DNA of 64,000 nucleotides from Guyanagaster necrorhizus (lineage: Eukaryota; Basidiomycota; Agaricomycetes; Agaricales; Physalacriaceae): NCBI RefSeq assembly GCF_019112545.1, contig NW_025064911.1:406849-470848 (forward strand). Direction: 5' to 3'. The number at the start of each line of letters is the position of its first letter. Position 1 is the stretch's first letter. Below the pieces are notes generated by a model. The model was not told where the DNA came from. It saw nothing but the letters and a program-made list of their open reading frames with translations, and did no database searches. This document shows positions 11,020 through 24,291 of this stretch, one piece after another. The translations under genes and the position numbers were made by a program.

Positions 11020-14000
11020 TAATGGCTAATTTAGGGATAAGTCCTCCCAGCTACTCACAGATAGTCTATCTGCTGGACTCATAATACTGAACATGACTCT
11101 GTATTGGCTATTGTACTCCACACATACAGCAGTGATAGGCACTGTTCTTGTTGTCCTATTTATCTCACCACAGCCCATTTCTGGCTTGATAGTTGGAAAA
11201 TATTCTGGATATTGCTTTTTGCTGTATGTTCCATCTGCCATTCTGTTTTGCAGATGTTGTGACTCAGCAGAGTATAATATTGAATATGTCTCCTGCTGTC
11301 AGTCTTTATTGGTCCTGAAATTTAGGTTGAAGTATTTGCTCATATCGATCCTGTTATTTCATTATTCATAGTCCTGTATAGCCTCCTCTGCATTCATATA
11401 TTTCTTGTTAACCCATTGGTTTGACTCAAGTCTATAGCTCTTTCAGCTGACTAGATAGTCAATGGTTGTTTTTATGCCTCCACCTTATGCTCTGACCTTT
11501 TGATATTTGTGGTTTAGAATTTTATTGACTTTATAATGTTCTTTGTCATCAATGAGTTCTGGTGGTAGTGGTGGTGGTTGTTCTTGATTTGGAAAGGCTG
11601 GTGTGATATATGGTGTCAATAATGTCTCATTAACAATATTATGAATCTTCTATATTGCTAGTAACTGTAATTTGTATGCAGAGTTACTGATTTTTATGAT
11701 GACCTTGAAAGGTCCTGTTCATTTGTCTGCCAGTTTCTGTTTCAGGCATGGAAGATGAAGATTCATTGTGTCTAGTCAAACTTTATCATTGATTGAATAT
11801 TCATGGGCTGGTCGATAATATTTGTCATATTGTTTTTTCATTGTGGCAGCAGCCTTTTCCAGAGCTGTCTTTGTTTCTTCATGGATTTTTGCTATTATTG
11901 TTGCAAAATCTGATGATGCTGGTGTCATCATATATACATGTTCACTCTGTGTAACTGATGGGTTTCATTCATAGTTGACAAAGAAGAGTGTTTTGCCCAT
12001 TGCCGAGTGGACTCTATTGTTGTGTTGGAAGGTGGCTAGTGCTAGCCACTTGGTCTAATCATTCTGTCAGTAGTTGATGAAAAATCATAAATACTTTTCA
12101 ATCTCTTGATTCACCTGTTCTGTTTGACCATTGGTCTAAGAATTATATGCAGTTGAAGCATTTTGCTTGATGTTGAAGAGTCAATACAAATCATCTAGAA
12201 ACTTTAAGACAAATTATAGTCCTCTGTCTGAAATCACTACTTGAGGCATGCCATACTTTGCATAAACCTCATCTCATAGGATTTTTACCCATTCCTCTGA
12301 TGTTAACTCTGTCAAGCAGGTGATCGGAATAATCACCTTCAAGAAGCAATTGACTATAACAATGATTACATTGTAGCTATCATTTTTGGGAAGTCTGATT
12401 ATTATATCCACTAAGATATGAGTCCATGGTGATGAAGAGACCTTGTTTGGGTGGAGTGAGGCTGCTCTTAGTTGGGTTGAGACTTTGCCATACTGACAAA
12501 CCTCACAAGCCTTGATATATCAGATGATATTATGGTCTATTTTGGGCCACCAATACTCTCTTAAGACTAATTCCTTTGTTTTAGCAATTCTAGAATATTT
12601 AGTGGTCATGTGATCATGACATATGGCAATGATATCACCATGCAGCCCCTGATCCCTTGGGATGTAGATCTGTCTATTGTAATAGATCAACTCCTCTTCC
12701 TTTTTTAGTCCTCACTCATGGTTGAGTGATAGGGCTATTTTTTGGTCTCACTTGTGGGAATCTCAAGTAGCACTCTTGATGTGCTCATGTACTTTCTCCT
12801 CAGTGGGCATAATCATTGCCCAGAAGTGTTCTGGTCATAGGAGCATAACTTTCTTATTGTTGTCTCCTTCTTAGTTATAGTTGGCTCTCCAGCTAAGGAA
12901 GTTGGTCTTCTTGTTTGCTGCATCAGCCTTATAATGCAGTGTATACTCATATTCAGATAATTCCATGACCCATCAGGCTTGTTGTTGGTTGAGCTTTTAG
13001 GAAAGTTGGAAGTATCAGAGGTTCTGGTGATCTGTCCAGACCTCAAAGGTCTGAACTATTCCAATGAGATAATGCTGCCATTCAGCAAGGGTGAGCATTA
13101 TGGTGAGCAGTTCCTTGTCATAGATTTTGTAGTTATGCTCAGTGACTGTGAGTGCCTTTGACAAAAAGGCAACAGGTCACTATTTGCTGTCCTGTTCTTG
13201 GAAGAGAACTGCCTCTATAGTGCCCTCATTTTGAGTCTGCCTCCACCTGGAACTTTCTGTCTTGGGTCAGAATCACTAGGATAACATCCTCAGCCAATCA
13301 GCATTTAAGGTTATTGAATGCTGATTGTTGAGAAACTCTCCAAGTCTATAGGACATTGTCAGTCAATTGTGTTATTGGGTGGACTATCTTGCTGTAATTC
13401 CAGATGAACTGTCAATAGAAGTTGGTGAATCCAAAGAATGATTGTAGTTCCTTCTTCTTGATCAGTTCCAGCCATTCAGTTACTCCTACCATCTTGACAG
13501 GGTCTATTCTAATGCTTTCTTCACTGATAATAACTCTGAGGTATTCTGATTCTGATACCTCAAACTCACATTTCCTAGCCTTAAGAAAGAGTCGATGCTT
13601 TCTCATCAGGGCTAGTACCTGTTGTACCAGCCTTTGGTGTTTTCTCTTGGTTTTGGACATGATAAGAATGTCATCCAAGTAAATTGTGACTTTTCCAGTG
13701 GCAATGAGATTCTTGAAGATGTCATTCATCATCCATTAGAATGTTGCTGGCAAATTGGTGAGTCCAAAGAACATAACTGTCAGTTCAAACAAACTATGGT
13801 TAGTTTGAAAAGCAGCCTTCCATTCATCACCTTCTTTGATGCAGATGTTGTTGTATCCCCATTGGACATCCAACTTGATGTAGTATTTGGCATCTTGAAG
13901 TTTGTCCATTAACTCTAAAATTAAAGGAAGCAGATAACAATTCTTGATTGTCATTTCATTAAGCTTCTGATAATCCTGTACTGGTCAAAGTTTTCCATCC

Positions 14001-15350
14001 TTCTTTTTGACAAAGAAAAAGAGAGATGCCATCAGTGACTTTTATGGCTGAATCCTTCCACTGGATAAGTTTTCTTTAAGGAACTTGTCTAACTCCTGCT
14101 GTTCATTGCCACTAAGTGGATAAACTTTGCAATCTAAGTTAGCATTAGCATTGGGGATTAATTCGATGGCATGATCCCAAGACTTTGGATTAGGTAATTC
14201 ATCAAAACTTTCTTTTTCAAATAAGTCTTGGTAGTCCTGTGCCTATTCAGGCACTATTTTCTCAAATGTCTTTTCCTTCTTTTCAGCATTAGTCTTTGCT
14301 GCTAAATTATTCATATGATATATCACATGAACATGCATGGCTTTCTGCAGGTCAACAGTAAGAATTGTCTCACCATCTTCTATTTCTTCATCCTATTGGT
14401 CTTCAAGATCTTCATCTGGTAATTCGAATGAAATCTTCCAGCATTGACATTTAATGAAGATGATGCATCTGGTCTTCCAGTTGATTAGTGGATTGTGTTG
14501 AATCAGCCAATCATGGCCAAGGAATATTTCCTTGGTTCCAAGGTCAGTTACTGCCAAGTTGATTCATTCTGAATGATTCCTGATAGTGAGCCTCAGCTCC
14601 ACATATTCGATAATTAAACCAGCTTGATTCTTTATCCCATCTGCATTATAGACAGGAATTGGGGCTGTCATAGCCTAAGTGGGAAGGTTGTGCTTGATGA
14701 TAAAAGCATGGTTAATTGAACTCTCAGTGCACTCACTGTCAATTAGTGCAGTGACCATATGAGTGTTTCAAGATGTAAGAGTCTCAATTTGGACTTTAGC
14801 CAATAGATCTTGGCCTGAAGTCTTAGATCATCAGATGAACTTCTATAGTCTATGCAGTTTGTTGAGCCATTCCAGGGCCTGGCACCATTCTGCTTCTTTT
14901 ATCCCAGTGATTATATTGTCAATCATCTCCTCAGCTCAGGTCTTGTGTACTCAATTCTTGAGTACAGCCTTCACTGTTGCTTCATCCTTTGCATCCTTGA
15001 TGGCTCACCAAGTCTATTCAGTGTCAAATTGTTTTAGCCAACCAATGGGGCCCTCTACCCCTATTTGACCTATGGGCAGTTGAGTTTGTTTTGATTTGTC
15101 AGTTTAGCAAACTTTTGGTGATGACTTACCTTTTCAGAGGCTCTCTGCCTCTGTTTGGCTATACATCAGTGTTTGAGTTTCCTGTTTCAGTTTCTGAAGT
15201 GATTTCAGGGAATAAGTGATGATATCAGGTATATTTGAATGCATGCATAATTTAAACATAGAGGGTAATTCTACAGAGGCAGAGTCAGTCCATTCAACAG
15301 CTGAGGGTGACAGTCCACTTATTATTAATTTAGCTAAGTCAGTGGAATTG
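11020..15350 (-). pseudogene. pol: pol of element C (decayed)
   Basis: Read on the minus strand: the protease region lies at about 14,400-14,760. Reverse transcriptase is at about 13,400-14,110, with WGYNNICIKEGDEWKAAF, FFGLTNLPATF and an intact YLDD box at 13670-13681. RNase H is near 12,850-13,350. Integrase lies at about 11,400-12,800 and a chromodomain-like end at about 11,030-11,250. Many TGA/TAG/TAA codons interrupt it. Unlike A and G, the RT active-site aspartates are still coded. Confidence 0.88.
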
Positions 15351-15399
15351 CTCACTGCTCAGCCATATCTTTTCTCTCTTTGGGCTCATTGTTGGGCCT

Positions 15400-18300
15400 G
15401 AAGTCTTCATCCTCCTTCATTAATTGGATGATTTGCACTCTTATATCTTCTCAGGTGCACTTATTCTTCTTCTGGGGACAGTTTCATGCCATATGGCCTT
15501 TTTAGCCATAATTGAAACACTTTCCCTTCTTGAGGTGATCCACATCCATTAGCTGATCCATTCTAGTATATATCATGCCCATACTGATTTATTTCTCACT
15601 GTATGAGAAAGTTGAGGCTGAGCCTCTAGGCTTGGCAGACATAGTTATGCTGGAGATGAAGGGCTTTAGACTCTGTCTCTGACTCTTGTGACCTCCTCAT
15701 GATAGGGTGGCCACTTCTGTCTTTTGTTGTTGTCACTCTTTATACATAGTGATAATGCATGCCTTCCATTCATCATATCTGACTGGAATGCTATGACTGA
15801 TATTAGAGATGATCTTGAGGTAAGAGGGTGGAGCCTCTATCTTCATGTACTTGACCATTCTACCAGTATCAGATGTGTCATCCTGGACTCTGGTGAGTTT
15901 ACTGAGTCATTCCAACTCATCAAAGTAATTGGTAGCTAGTTTATCTCCCATCTTGAAGTCCTTCATCTTCTGCTTATGGACTTTCTAGACAGCTAGATCC
16001 ATAAACTTGTCAATGATTATTTGTTTGAAGACTGGCTATGAGAAATATCGGTGATGAGACTGCATGGTGAACTAGAATGTGGGAGAGATCAAAATCCATC
16101 ATGTGAGTCACTGCAAATGTCACCTTATACATGTTGAGAAGGAAGTATGAGGTGAATACTTGGAAATATTGATCACAGTCAATAAGAAAATGATCAATGT
16201 CATCAGATTGACCTTTGAAGAAACACAGTTTGCTGATAAAGATTAGCTTGACATTGAGGATTTGTGCATTGGCTGTGAGAGTGGCCATGGGGTTTGAGAT
16301 CCCACTAGCAGGCAGAACTGTCTATGCTGGCAGGGATCCTGGAAATGAATGGAGAGATCCATTATCAGCAATAGGACTTCCTGGTGGTGGTATCTCCTTT
16401 CAGATGATCCACCCCTGAGTGATTGCCACAGAGTCGTCTTCTGTAGCTGAGGCCTCTGAAGCCTTTCCACTGCTTTCAGCTTCATCTGGTGGTGGCTGAC
16501 TAGCAAAAGGTTGCTGAATCAGCAGCCTCTAAGGATTTGGATAATGGCTGCTCGATTAGAGTCAGCTTCTGGAGAGCTGAGATGCCATGCTATAGATGGC
16601 TGAGGTGGCAAATGAGTATCTTGATGATATTGTTCAGATCATAGGTGCCATGTTGGCTAGCTTACTTGGCATAATACTCAGTGTCCATGATCTCAGCATT
16701 GTGCCATACTTTGGCTTATATAATAGTAACACCTGCATCTGATGTCCTAAATATCTTTTATTATAAATAAAAATAGCCTGCTCAGTGATGGCATATTGTA
16801 AGATTTCTATGCACTTGATTCTATCAGTGGTGGCATACCTTTGGCCCATGGGTGACACCAACCAGATGTCATCTGTCCATAGAATAGTTGTATCTTCTCA
16901 GTACAACTTTATAAAGTCCTTCTGATGTGCCTCCTACACCAGTTCCTTCAGCTTCTCTTCATGCATTTGTATATTCCACATACTGGCTCAGTCAGTTTGA
17001 GGATTCTTGACTTTTCTGTCAAGATCCTCCTTCTTATCATCTGCATCCCCACTGGTGGTCTCACTGCCTGCATCCCCCTCAAGGAGGGAACTGTCATGTG
17101 AGTCATAGACCTCTGAGATGGCCATGCTGGGGCTGCATGCTGGGTCCAGCATCATTGGGTCTGAATGAAGGAGTAGACTGCTGCTTGAGCTGTCTCTGTT
17201 TCTTGATGCTTGTTGCTGTTGCTGCCACTATTGCTCTGCAAAATGGCAGAAGTTTCTGTAAAATCTTGGATTGAGGAAAAGAGTGGTGAAGTCTATGTTG
17301 AAAAACCTCCTAATGTCCTTGGTGGGGTTAATACCCTCATCATCTCCCTCAATAGTTCCTCTGTCTGCTGATATCCCATCTCTCCAGATGGGGATATTAT
17401 TAGTTTCTATGATGATATCAGTCCCATAAGATAATGGGCAGTTGTCATTGAGATTGAGCAATGCTCCTTGGTGGACCTTGTCTGCATGGATGACTTTCTC
17501 AGAAGACTCTGCCCAGGGGTCAGGCTCAGTGATGGGAGTGATAGATTCCTGGAATGGAGAGTCAGGTATGCTGTTGGTGGTGATTTCAACAAGCATACTA
17601 GTTTGGTTGCTTTCTGCATTTCTTCTCTGCTCCTCTGCTGCTCATACTTGGAGATACCACCTAAAGAGGGCATTCTCCCTCCTGGTCTTGTTGTCGATAT
17701 ATGCCTGCTTCTAGAGGTACTCAGAAATGTTACCAGGACATCAAACTTGGTTCTCTCAGGAGAGATTCTGGTTGATAGCATCAGTTGGTTGTGCTGCTCC
17801 TAAAACCACTCATATGCTCTCTGTTCAGCTAGTATTACCACTAGCTGTACAGCACTCCAGCTGGTCAGCCTCTCTAGCAGCAGCTTGCCAGTACTGGTGC
17901 TTGTCACTGTCATCATTGAAATAGAGGTCATTTCTGACTTCTGATCTGTAGTCAGTGCTGTTACTTCATACTGATGTGATTTGTCAGAACCTATGGCCTC
18001 TGGAATTTTTAGTCTCTTGAGCCATCCATGGAGCATCAAAAGAGTCTCTAGCATGGTGCTCAATGTCAGTGCTAGGGACAGGAGTTGTTGTCCTTATTGC
18101 AGAGATATTACACTCAGAGAATGAGATGGAGGTGTCAGGTCTGAGTCATTGAAACCCTGTAGCCCAAGGGTTTCCAGAGTCTCAGATGACTGCAGACAGA
18201 GGTTGTAGAGGGTATGTGTGCTGCTGATGCTGCTCCTCTTCTTTCTTAAGATGTTCTTCAGTTGAGCTCTCAGAGATGTTTTTGGTGCTAAGTCCTTCTG

Positions 18301-18600
18301 TGAGTCAGAAGGACTGTCAGGCAGAGGCAGAGATGTCATAGAGGAAGAGATCTGGCATGACATTGCAGAGGATGATTTGAATATGTTGAAACTCTTGATA
18401 GTGCCTGATTGCCTAAGCAGTGATCAATTGTCATCCACAACACAGCTGTATGATCACCAATAGATCGATCAAGGTTCTTATGATAGAAGCCAAGAGTTCA
18501 AAGAACTCATGAGTAAAGTTTGGATTGAAAGAGTTGAGCACAGGGAGCATTCAGTTTTTCAGCACAATTGGGCTTGAGAAAGAGAAGCCAGAAGCTTTAA
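15400..18600 (-). pseudogene. gag: gag of element C, unusually long (decayed)
   Basis: The region from the primer site (18606) to the zinc knuckle (15478-15519) is about 3.1 kb. The knuckle reads CFNYG-KGHMA-NC with the second Cys changed to Tyr and two stops. The Retrotrans_gag core is at about 15,730-16,290 (KLCFFKGQSDDIDHFLIDCDQ). The 2.2 kb before the core is Ser/Thr- and acid-rich, with remnants at 16634-16861, 17228-17781, 17800-18063 and 18094-18363. A matching extension occurs in B and G, so it is a family trait. No known domain was recognised in it. Confidence 0.78.
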
Positions 18601-18606
18601 GCTAAT
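18593..18606 (-). promoter_or_regulatory. Primer-binding site of C (probable self-priming)
   Basis: On the minus strand the bases after the 5' LTR read ATTAGCTTAAAGCT. They pair with AGCTTTGAGCTAA in the LTR (plus 18761-18773), with only the decayed CpG position departing from Watson-Crick pairing. The site has no TGG, so it is not a tRNA 3'-end type. Confidence 0.55.
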
Positions 18607-19098
18607 TGTTAAGCTCAAATTCCATATGACCAATAACATGTGATAAACTGATAGAACCTCACACTTCAGGTTATACTATCAGAGTCCACTGATGCATTGT
18701 CAGCATTATGTGATCAAGGTGGTTACAAGTTGCTTAAGATAAGATGATAGAGAATAAACTTTAGCTCAAAGCTGGGGTATTACAGTGAGAGCTACTCTTA
18801 CTTAAATACTAAATTCTTATCATCCTAAGAATATAACTATCTAATTGTCCTTACTGGTGCTGTGTAGTGTATTGTCCAGCATTGCTAAGATACTTACAAA
18901 AGGTATTGTTGTGCTGTTGTGCTGTTACTGCTGTTACTGCTGCACAAAGATAAGAGAGGCTTCTCTGTCTTTGTGCTGTTTGTTGCATGACTTTGCAGCA
19001 GTGATCAGAATCAGGGCAGGGCTGCTGACTAAGCAGAAATAAGGGTCAATCCTGAGTAAATCAAGGAAAAAGAAAAGAAAATAGGAAAAATCATAACA
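18607..19098 (-). repeat. 5' LTR of element C (right)
   Basis: This is 492 bp, starting TGTTAAGCTC and ending ATCATAACA in plus coordinates, followed by the TSD GCTAG. It has a short extra repeat of CTGTTACTG near 18,925. Confidence 0.94.
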
Positions 19099-19103
19099 GC
19101 TAG
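19099..19103. repeat. TSD of element C (GCTAG), right copy
   Basis: This matches 10462-10466. B reverse transcriptase sequence resumes here. Confidence 0.92.
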
Positions 19104-20550
19104 CACTTATCACATTAGCCTTCTGTGCTTCTCTTTTGTTTTGGATATTATTAGAATGTCATCCAAATAGATTATAACCTTTCCAGTGGTGATGAGATCT
19201 TTGAATATGTCATTCATCATCCATTGAAAGGTAGTGGATGAGTTGGTAAGGCTGAAAAACATAACTGTGAGTTCAAACAACCCTTGGTTAGTGCAGAAAG
19301 TGGCCTTCCATTCATCACCCTTCTTGATGTGCATGTTATTGTAGCTCCAACAGATATCTAGCTTAGTGTAAAATTGAGCTCCATAGAGCTTGTCCATTAG
19401 CTTCAAGATTAAAGGAAGCAGATAATAATTTTTGATCATCATCTCATTTAGCTTCCAATAATCTTATACTGGTCAGAGCTTTCTGTCTTTCTTTTTAATG
19501 AAGAAGAAAGGTGAGGCCATCAGAGATTTTGATGGCCAGATTTGCCCACTGAATAGGTTTTCATTCAGGAATTTGTCAAGCTCCTGTTGTTTATTGTTGC
19601 TAAGAGGATAAGTCTTGTAATCCAGGTTGGCATTGGTATTAGAGATTAACTCAATAGTGTGATCTCAGGGCTTCAATTTGGGGAGCTCATCAAAACTCTC
19701 CTTCTTGAACAGATCCTTGAAGTCTCATGCCCATTCAGGCACTATTTCCTCAAATGTCTTCTCTTCCTTCCCTGCATTAGCCTTCACTGCCAGATCATTA
19801 GTGTGATGCATAGCATAGATGTGTATAGCCTTCTGTAGATCTATAGTGAGAATAATCTCACTGTTTTCTATCTTCTCATCTCATCTGTCATCAGAATCCT
19901 CATCAGGTAATTCAAATGGGGTTTTTCAGCATCAGCATCTTATAAACATGATGTGGCCAGTTTTCCAATTGATGAGCAGGTTATAGTGGATTAGCCAATC
20001 ATGATTGAAGAAGATCTCCTTAGTCTCTAGATTAGTAACAGCCAGATCAATCCTTTCAAAGTGGTCTCTGATTGTAAGTCTAAGTTCAACAAATTTGGTG
20101 ATTGAACCAGCTTGGTTCTTCATTCCATCTGTGTTATAGACTGAAATTGAGGCCACAGTGGCTCAGATTGGAAGGCTGTGCTTGGTGACAAAAGCACAGT
20201 TAATGGAGCTGCCAGTACAGCCACTGTTAATTAACACAATAACTGCATATGTGCTGCAAGATATAATCATCTTGATTTGGGCCTTGGCTAATAGATCTCA
20301 GCCCAGGGTCTTAGATCATTGGATAAATTTCTGCAATCCATATATTTTGTCAAGCCATTTGAGGGCTCAGCATCTCTCAGTCTTCTTCATCCCTTCAATC
20401 ATTTTGTCAATGACTTCTTCAGTCTGAGTCTTGTGGACCCAATTCTTGAGCATGGCTTTTGCTGTGGCTTCATCCTTCATGTCTTTGATGGCTCATCAAG
20501 TCTATTTGGTATTGAATGGCTTTAGCCAGTCAGTGGGGCTCTCTGCCTCT
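19104..20550 (-). pseudogene. pol: B protease and reverse transcriptase section (decayed)
   Basis: Read on the minus strand, the protease tail and linker occupy about 19,930-20,300. Reverse transcriptase is at 19,110-19,560, with the phrases YYLLPLILKLMDKL and FSLTNSSTTFQWMMNDIF and an intact YLDD at 19158-19169. The frame at 19110-19442 is open for 110 codons. Its continuation is at 10466 downward, beyond the inserted element C. Confidence 0.85.
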
Positions 20551-23190
20551 GTTCAGCTCATAGGTGTTTGAGTTCTTACTTTAGGCAATTTCAATTTTTG
20601 AGTGGTGATATCAGGTATATTCAAATGCATGCATAATTTAGATATAGGTGATACTACAGAAGGGTAATCAGTCTGTCCAGCATCTGTTTGTGACACACCA
20701 CTTGATACTTTAGCTGAGTCAGTGGAATTGCTCACTGCTCAGCCCCATCTTTTACCTTCTTGATCTTTGTATCTGATCCAAGAGCCTCTTCTTCCTTCTG
20801 CAACTCAATAATTTGCACCCAGATATCCTCTCAAGTGCACTTGTTCTTCTTTTTCAGACAGTCTCATATCATGTGATCTTTCTGTTTACAGTTAAAACAC
20901 TTACCCTCCTTCTTGAGTCGATCTATATCTATTGGCTTACCCATTCTGGTATATGTTATGCCTGTACTGGTTTGCTTCTTGCTGTATGAGGAAGTTAGAG
21001 TTGAGCCACTGAGTTTGACAGACATGTTCAAACTGGAGGGAGTGGTCTTTGGACTCTGTCCTTGGTGCTTCTATCCTGAGGACAGTATAATCTGTTTGGC
21101 CTTTTGTTGTTGCCACTCCTTATACATAGTGATAATATATTTCTTTCAGGCATTATAGCCTTTCAGAATATTGTCTCTGAAGTCTGAGATAATCTTCAGG
21201 TAAGATGGGAGTACTCCCATCTTCATGTATTCAACCATGCAGCTTATGTCTTCAATATTGTCTTGGACTCCAGCAAGTTTGCTGAGTTGTTCTAGTTCAT
21301 CAAAGTATTCTGTGGCTGGTTTGTCAGCCATCTTGTATTCTTTCATCTTCTGGTGATGCACTTCTTGGACCATGAGGACTATGAATTTGTCAATAATCAT
21401 TTGTTTGAGCATCAGCCAAGAAGCCATCTGATGATGCTGCCACATGGTTGACCAGAACATGAGTGCTAGGAGCATCCACCACATTTTTGCCTTGTCCTTC
21501 ATATGAGTGGTGGCAAATGTCATCTTATACATGTCAAGTAGGAAGTACAAGGTGAAGACTTGGAAGTACTGGTCACAGTCAGTAAGAAATCAGTTGATAT
21601 CCTCAGATGCTCCTCAAAAGGAGCAGAGTTTGCAGATGAGAACTGGCTTGCAGTTTAAAATGGTGGCATCCACAGCTAGAGCAGTCATTGGATTTAGGAT
21701 CCCACTAAAAGATAGGACATTCTAGGATGTCAGAGATCCTGAGAAGAAATAAAAGGAGCCATCATTGGCAACAGGACTCTCTGGTGAGGGTGCCTTCTTT
21801 CTGATGATGTGTCTGTTTCTGATGGTGGAGCCTAATTCTACCACTTCTGGGTCATCCTCTACTGGTATTAGAGATGGTTCTCTTGCTGCCAGGGTGGAGC
21901 CACTCTCTTTGGCTTTGTCAGGTGGGAGTTGTCTGATAAAGGGTTGGCAGACCAGGTAGGCCTATAGATTTGGATATGTTTTTCTTGATCCAGATCATCG
22001 TATCACCATGCTATGACTGTTCAAGATGGCAGATGAATACTATGATAATGTTGTCCAAATTGATAGTGTCATATATATGGCTCTACTTGGTGTCCATAGT
22101 GCTGGACAGATATTGAATCTGGACTTGCAGGCTGGTAGTGGCACTATTTGATATCCTACATGTCTTTTGTTAAAAATAAAAATAGCCTGCTTGATGGCCA
22201 CATATTGTAAAATGTCTGCTCACTCAACTCTGTCAGCAGCAGCATATCTTTGTCCCATTGGCAATATCAGCCAGATATTGTCTGTCTACAACATAGTTGT
22301 ACTATCTTGATACAGTTGTTGAAAGTCCTTCTGGCATGCCTCCTGCACCCTTTTGGCCAGTTTCTTTTCTGTTTTGTGGAAACACATATTTCCTCACTCA
22401 ATTGGAGAATCTGCAACTTCTCTGTTGCAGTCTTCCTTATTGCCTGCTTTGCCAGTTGTTTTCTCCATATCCTTCTCAAAGAGGAGACTGTTAGGTGGAC
22501 TATAGGAGTTTGAGGCATTCAGGCTGTAGTCAGATATTAGTTCATTATCAGATACATCTGGTTCAAAGTGCCATATATCAGGTTGCATGATACTTCAGTC
22601 AATCTGCTCTTCAAGTGATGATCTGTCAGTGTTGATGCTTAAAGCATCAGTTGTCAGTTTTGATGACCCCTGTTCTTCTTCTTTCCTCATTGTCTATATT
22701 TCTTGCTGATGTGTCAGAGAAGATACTTCCATTCTCTGAAGCCATCTGAATGGCATTAAGGGATTCTCTAGCATGATATCTAATGCTGGGCTTAGAGACC
22801 ATTGCTGTTGTTATCCTTGCTACAGAAATGTAATTAGAGATGTTCATATGCTTGATACACAGAATAAACACATTGAGCTCTTTTTCTTCCTTAGAACACC
22901 TTTTAAGTAGACTCTCAGAGATGATCTCAGGTGTGACTCTCTCCAAGAGTCAGAGAAATGATCAGATAGAGGAAGAGATGTCATGGAGGGGGAGGTTGGG
23001 GGTGACATTTCATTATGATTTTTGATAGTAGTAGTTAATCCAGGTAATGATTGATTGATGTCTTCAGCACAGCTGTATGATTGCTAGTAATCTTAATGAT
23101 ATAGAAATGGTGGTTTTGTGAATAGGATTCTTGATGGGTTGATGATGGGAGCATTTGGTTTCTCTACATAGAGGGATGTGAGAAAGAGAA
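20550..23190 (-). pseudogene. gag: gag of element B (decayed)
   Basis: The zinc knuckle at 20858-20899 reads CFNCKQKDHMI-DC with one stop, spacing CX2CX4HX4C. The core gag helix region is open at 21146-21550 and contains DKFIVLMVQEVH and EYFDELEQLSKLAG, closely matching G at 29150-29347. The 5' extension to 23,190 parallels that of C and G. It is interrupted by stops. Confidence 0.8.
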
Positions 23191-23196
23191 ACTAAA

Positions 23197-23210
23197 AGCT
23201 TTAAGCTAAT
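23197..23210 (-). promoter_or_regulatory. Primer-binding site of B (probable self-priming)
   Basis: The minus strand after the 5' LTR reads ATTAGCTTAAAGCT, identical to C. It pairs with AGCTTCAAGCTAA in the B LTR except at the decayed CpG. Confidence 0.5.
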
Positions 23211-23680
23211 TGTTAAGCCCAAATTTCATGTGACCAAAACACATGATAAACTGACACTGCTCTACACTTCAGACAATGATGTCAGAGTCCACTATATGTG
23301 TTATTTGGCTTTGTGTTGTCAAGGCATTGCAAGTTGCTCAAGATAAGATGGTTGAGATAAAACTTTAGCTTGAAGCTGAGGATACTATAGTGAGAGCTAT
23401 GCTACTTATATACTAGTCATTATCTATTCTATAGATATAACTACCTAATTGTGTATCCTGGCATAATAGAGCATTTTGTCCAGTGTCATTAAACTACCTA
23501 CAAAAGAGTATTGTCTGTCATCAAGTGATTACTATCACATCAAAGAACAATGACTGACTAGACATTGTTGTAATGACTAAGCCTGTCTCACAGTTCTAAG
23601 TGCTGGTTAGACACTCTGACTAGGCAAAAATAGAGGTTAATCCCTTGAATAAGAGATGAGAATGAGAAAAAATCATAACA
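23211..23680 (-). repeat. 5' LTR of element B
   Basis: This 470-bp LTR starts TGTTAAGCCC and ends ATCATAACA in plus coordinates. It is diverged from the C and G LTRs but shares their blocks. The next bases, AACAA, are the presumed TSD; the partner is outside the window. Confidence 0.88.
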
Positions 23681-24255
23681 AACAACACTCACTTCCTCTG
23701 ACTTTACCCAGACTATGAGAACTATTCACAACAAAACTCATGCCACACTTGAAAAAGTAGCCACCACAATAAAGCAACAATACAACAAATATTACACCTC
23801 CACTTGACACTATATTATCAATGACAAGGTTTGGTTGAATACAACTAACCTTTATCTTTTTCAACTGAAACAAAAACTTGTGAATAAATGCACTAGCCTC
23901 TTTATTATTGCCAAAATTGGCATCTCCACATATAAGCTTTACCTACCAGCAATATAGAAAATCCACAATGTGTTTAATGAGTCTCTCCTCTCTCTCTTCA
24001 TTGCCCTAGCATTCTCTAATCAGGAATGGCCACTGCTTTTACCATCTGATCTAGCCAATAATGAAGAGCATTACAAGATTGATCAGATTCTCAATCATCA
24101 GCTTCACAAAGTCCATGTACAGGATAGAGCCATGACAATAATAATTGATTACTTGATTAGTTGGAAGAGCTATAGCCCTGAATCTAACCAATGAGTTAAT
24201 GAGAAATGAATGAATGCTAACAACACAATATATAAATATGAATTATCTCTAAATT
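23681..24255 (+). pseudogene. pol: D integrase C-terminus and chromodomain (decayed)
   Basis: The translated fragments match G at 33,146-33,725 in order: a helix ending IKQQYNKYY, then NDKVWLNTTNLYL, IHNVFNESLL, and the chromodomain part KIDQILNHQL...DYLISWKSYSPESNQ. The frame 23970-24194 is open; others carry stops. Only the end of pol is present because B cuts it. Confidence 0.8.
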
Positions 24256-24291
24256 AAGCCATCAGGATGATGGTCTTAAGGAAGGGGTAAT

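Larger units (their letters stand above)
10467..19098 (-). mobile_element. Gypsy chromovirus element C, full length, inserted in B
   Basis: C is an 8.6-kb minus-strand element inserted in the reverse transcriptase region of B. The 5' LTR is on the right (18607-19098) and the 3' LTR on the left (10467-10993); the TSD is GCTAG. A purine tract (AAAGAGAGGGTAA on the minus strand) borders the left LTR. Gag, about 3 kb, is followed by protease, RT, RNase H, integrase and chromodomain. It belongs to the same broad family as B, D and G, because the LTRs share the TGTTATGATTTT start, the GCTTAGTCAG block and the self-complementary primer signal. All frames are broken. Confidence 0.94.
1..23680 (-). 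mobile_element. Gypsy element B, minus strand, split by A and C; left end outside window
   Basis: B is a Ty3/Gypsy chromovirus read on the minus strand. It is present as three blocks, 1-632, 8620-10466 and 19104-23680, separated by the insertions of A and C. Removing A and C with one TSD copy each restores a continuous match to element C over gag, protease, reverse transcriptase, RNase H and integrase. Its 5' LTR is 23211-23680; its 3' LTR must lie left of position 1. B was itself inserted into plus-strand element D, whose integrase end resumes at 23681; a matching AACAA is expected left of the window. All frames carry stops. Confidence 0.88.
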
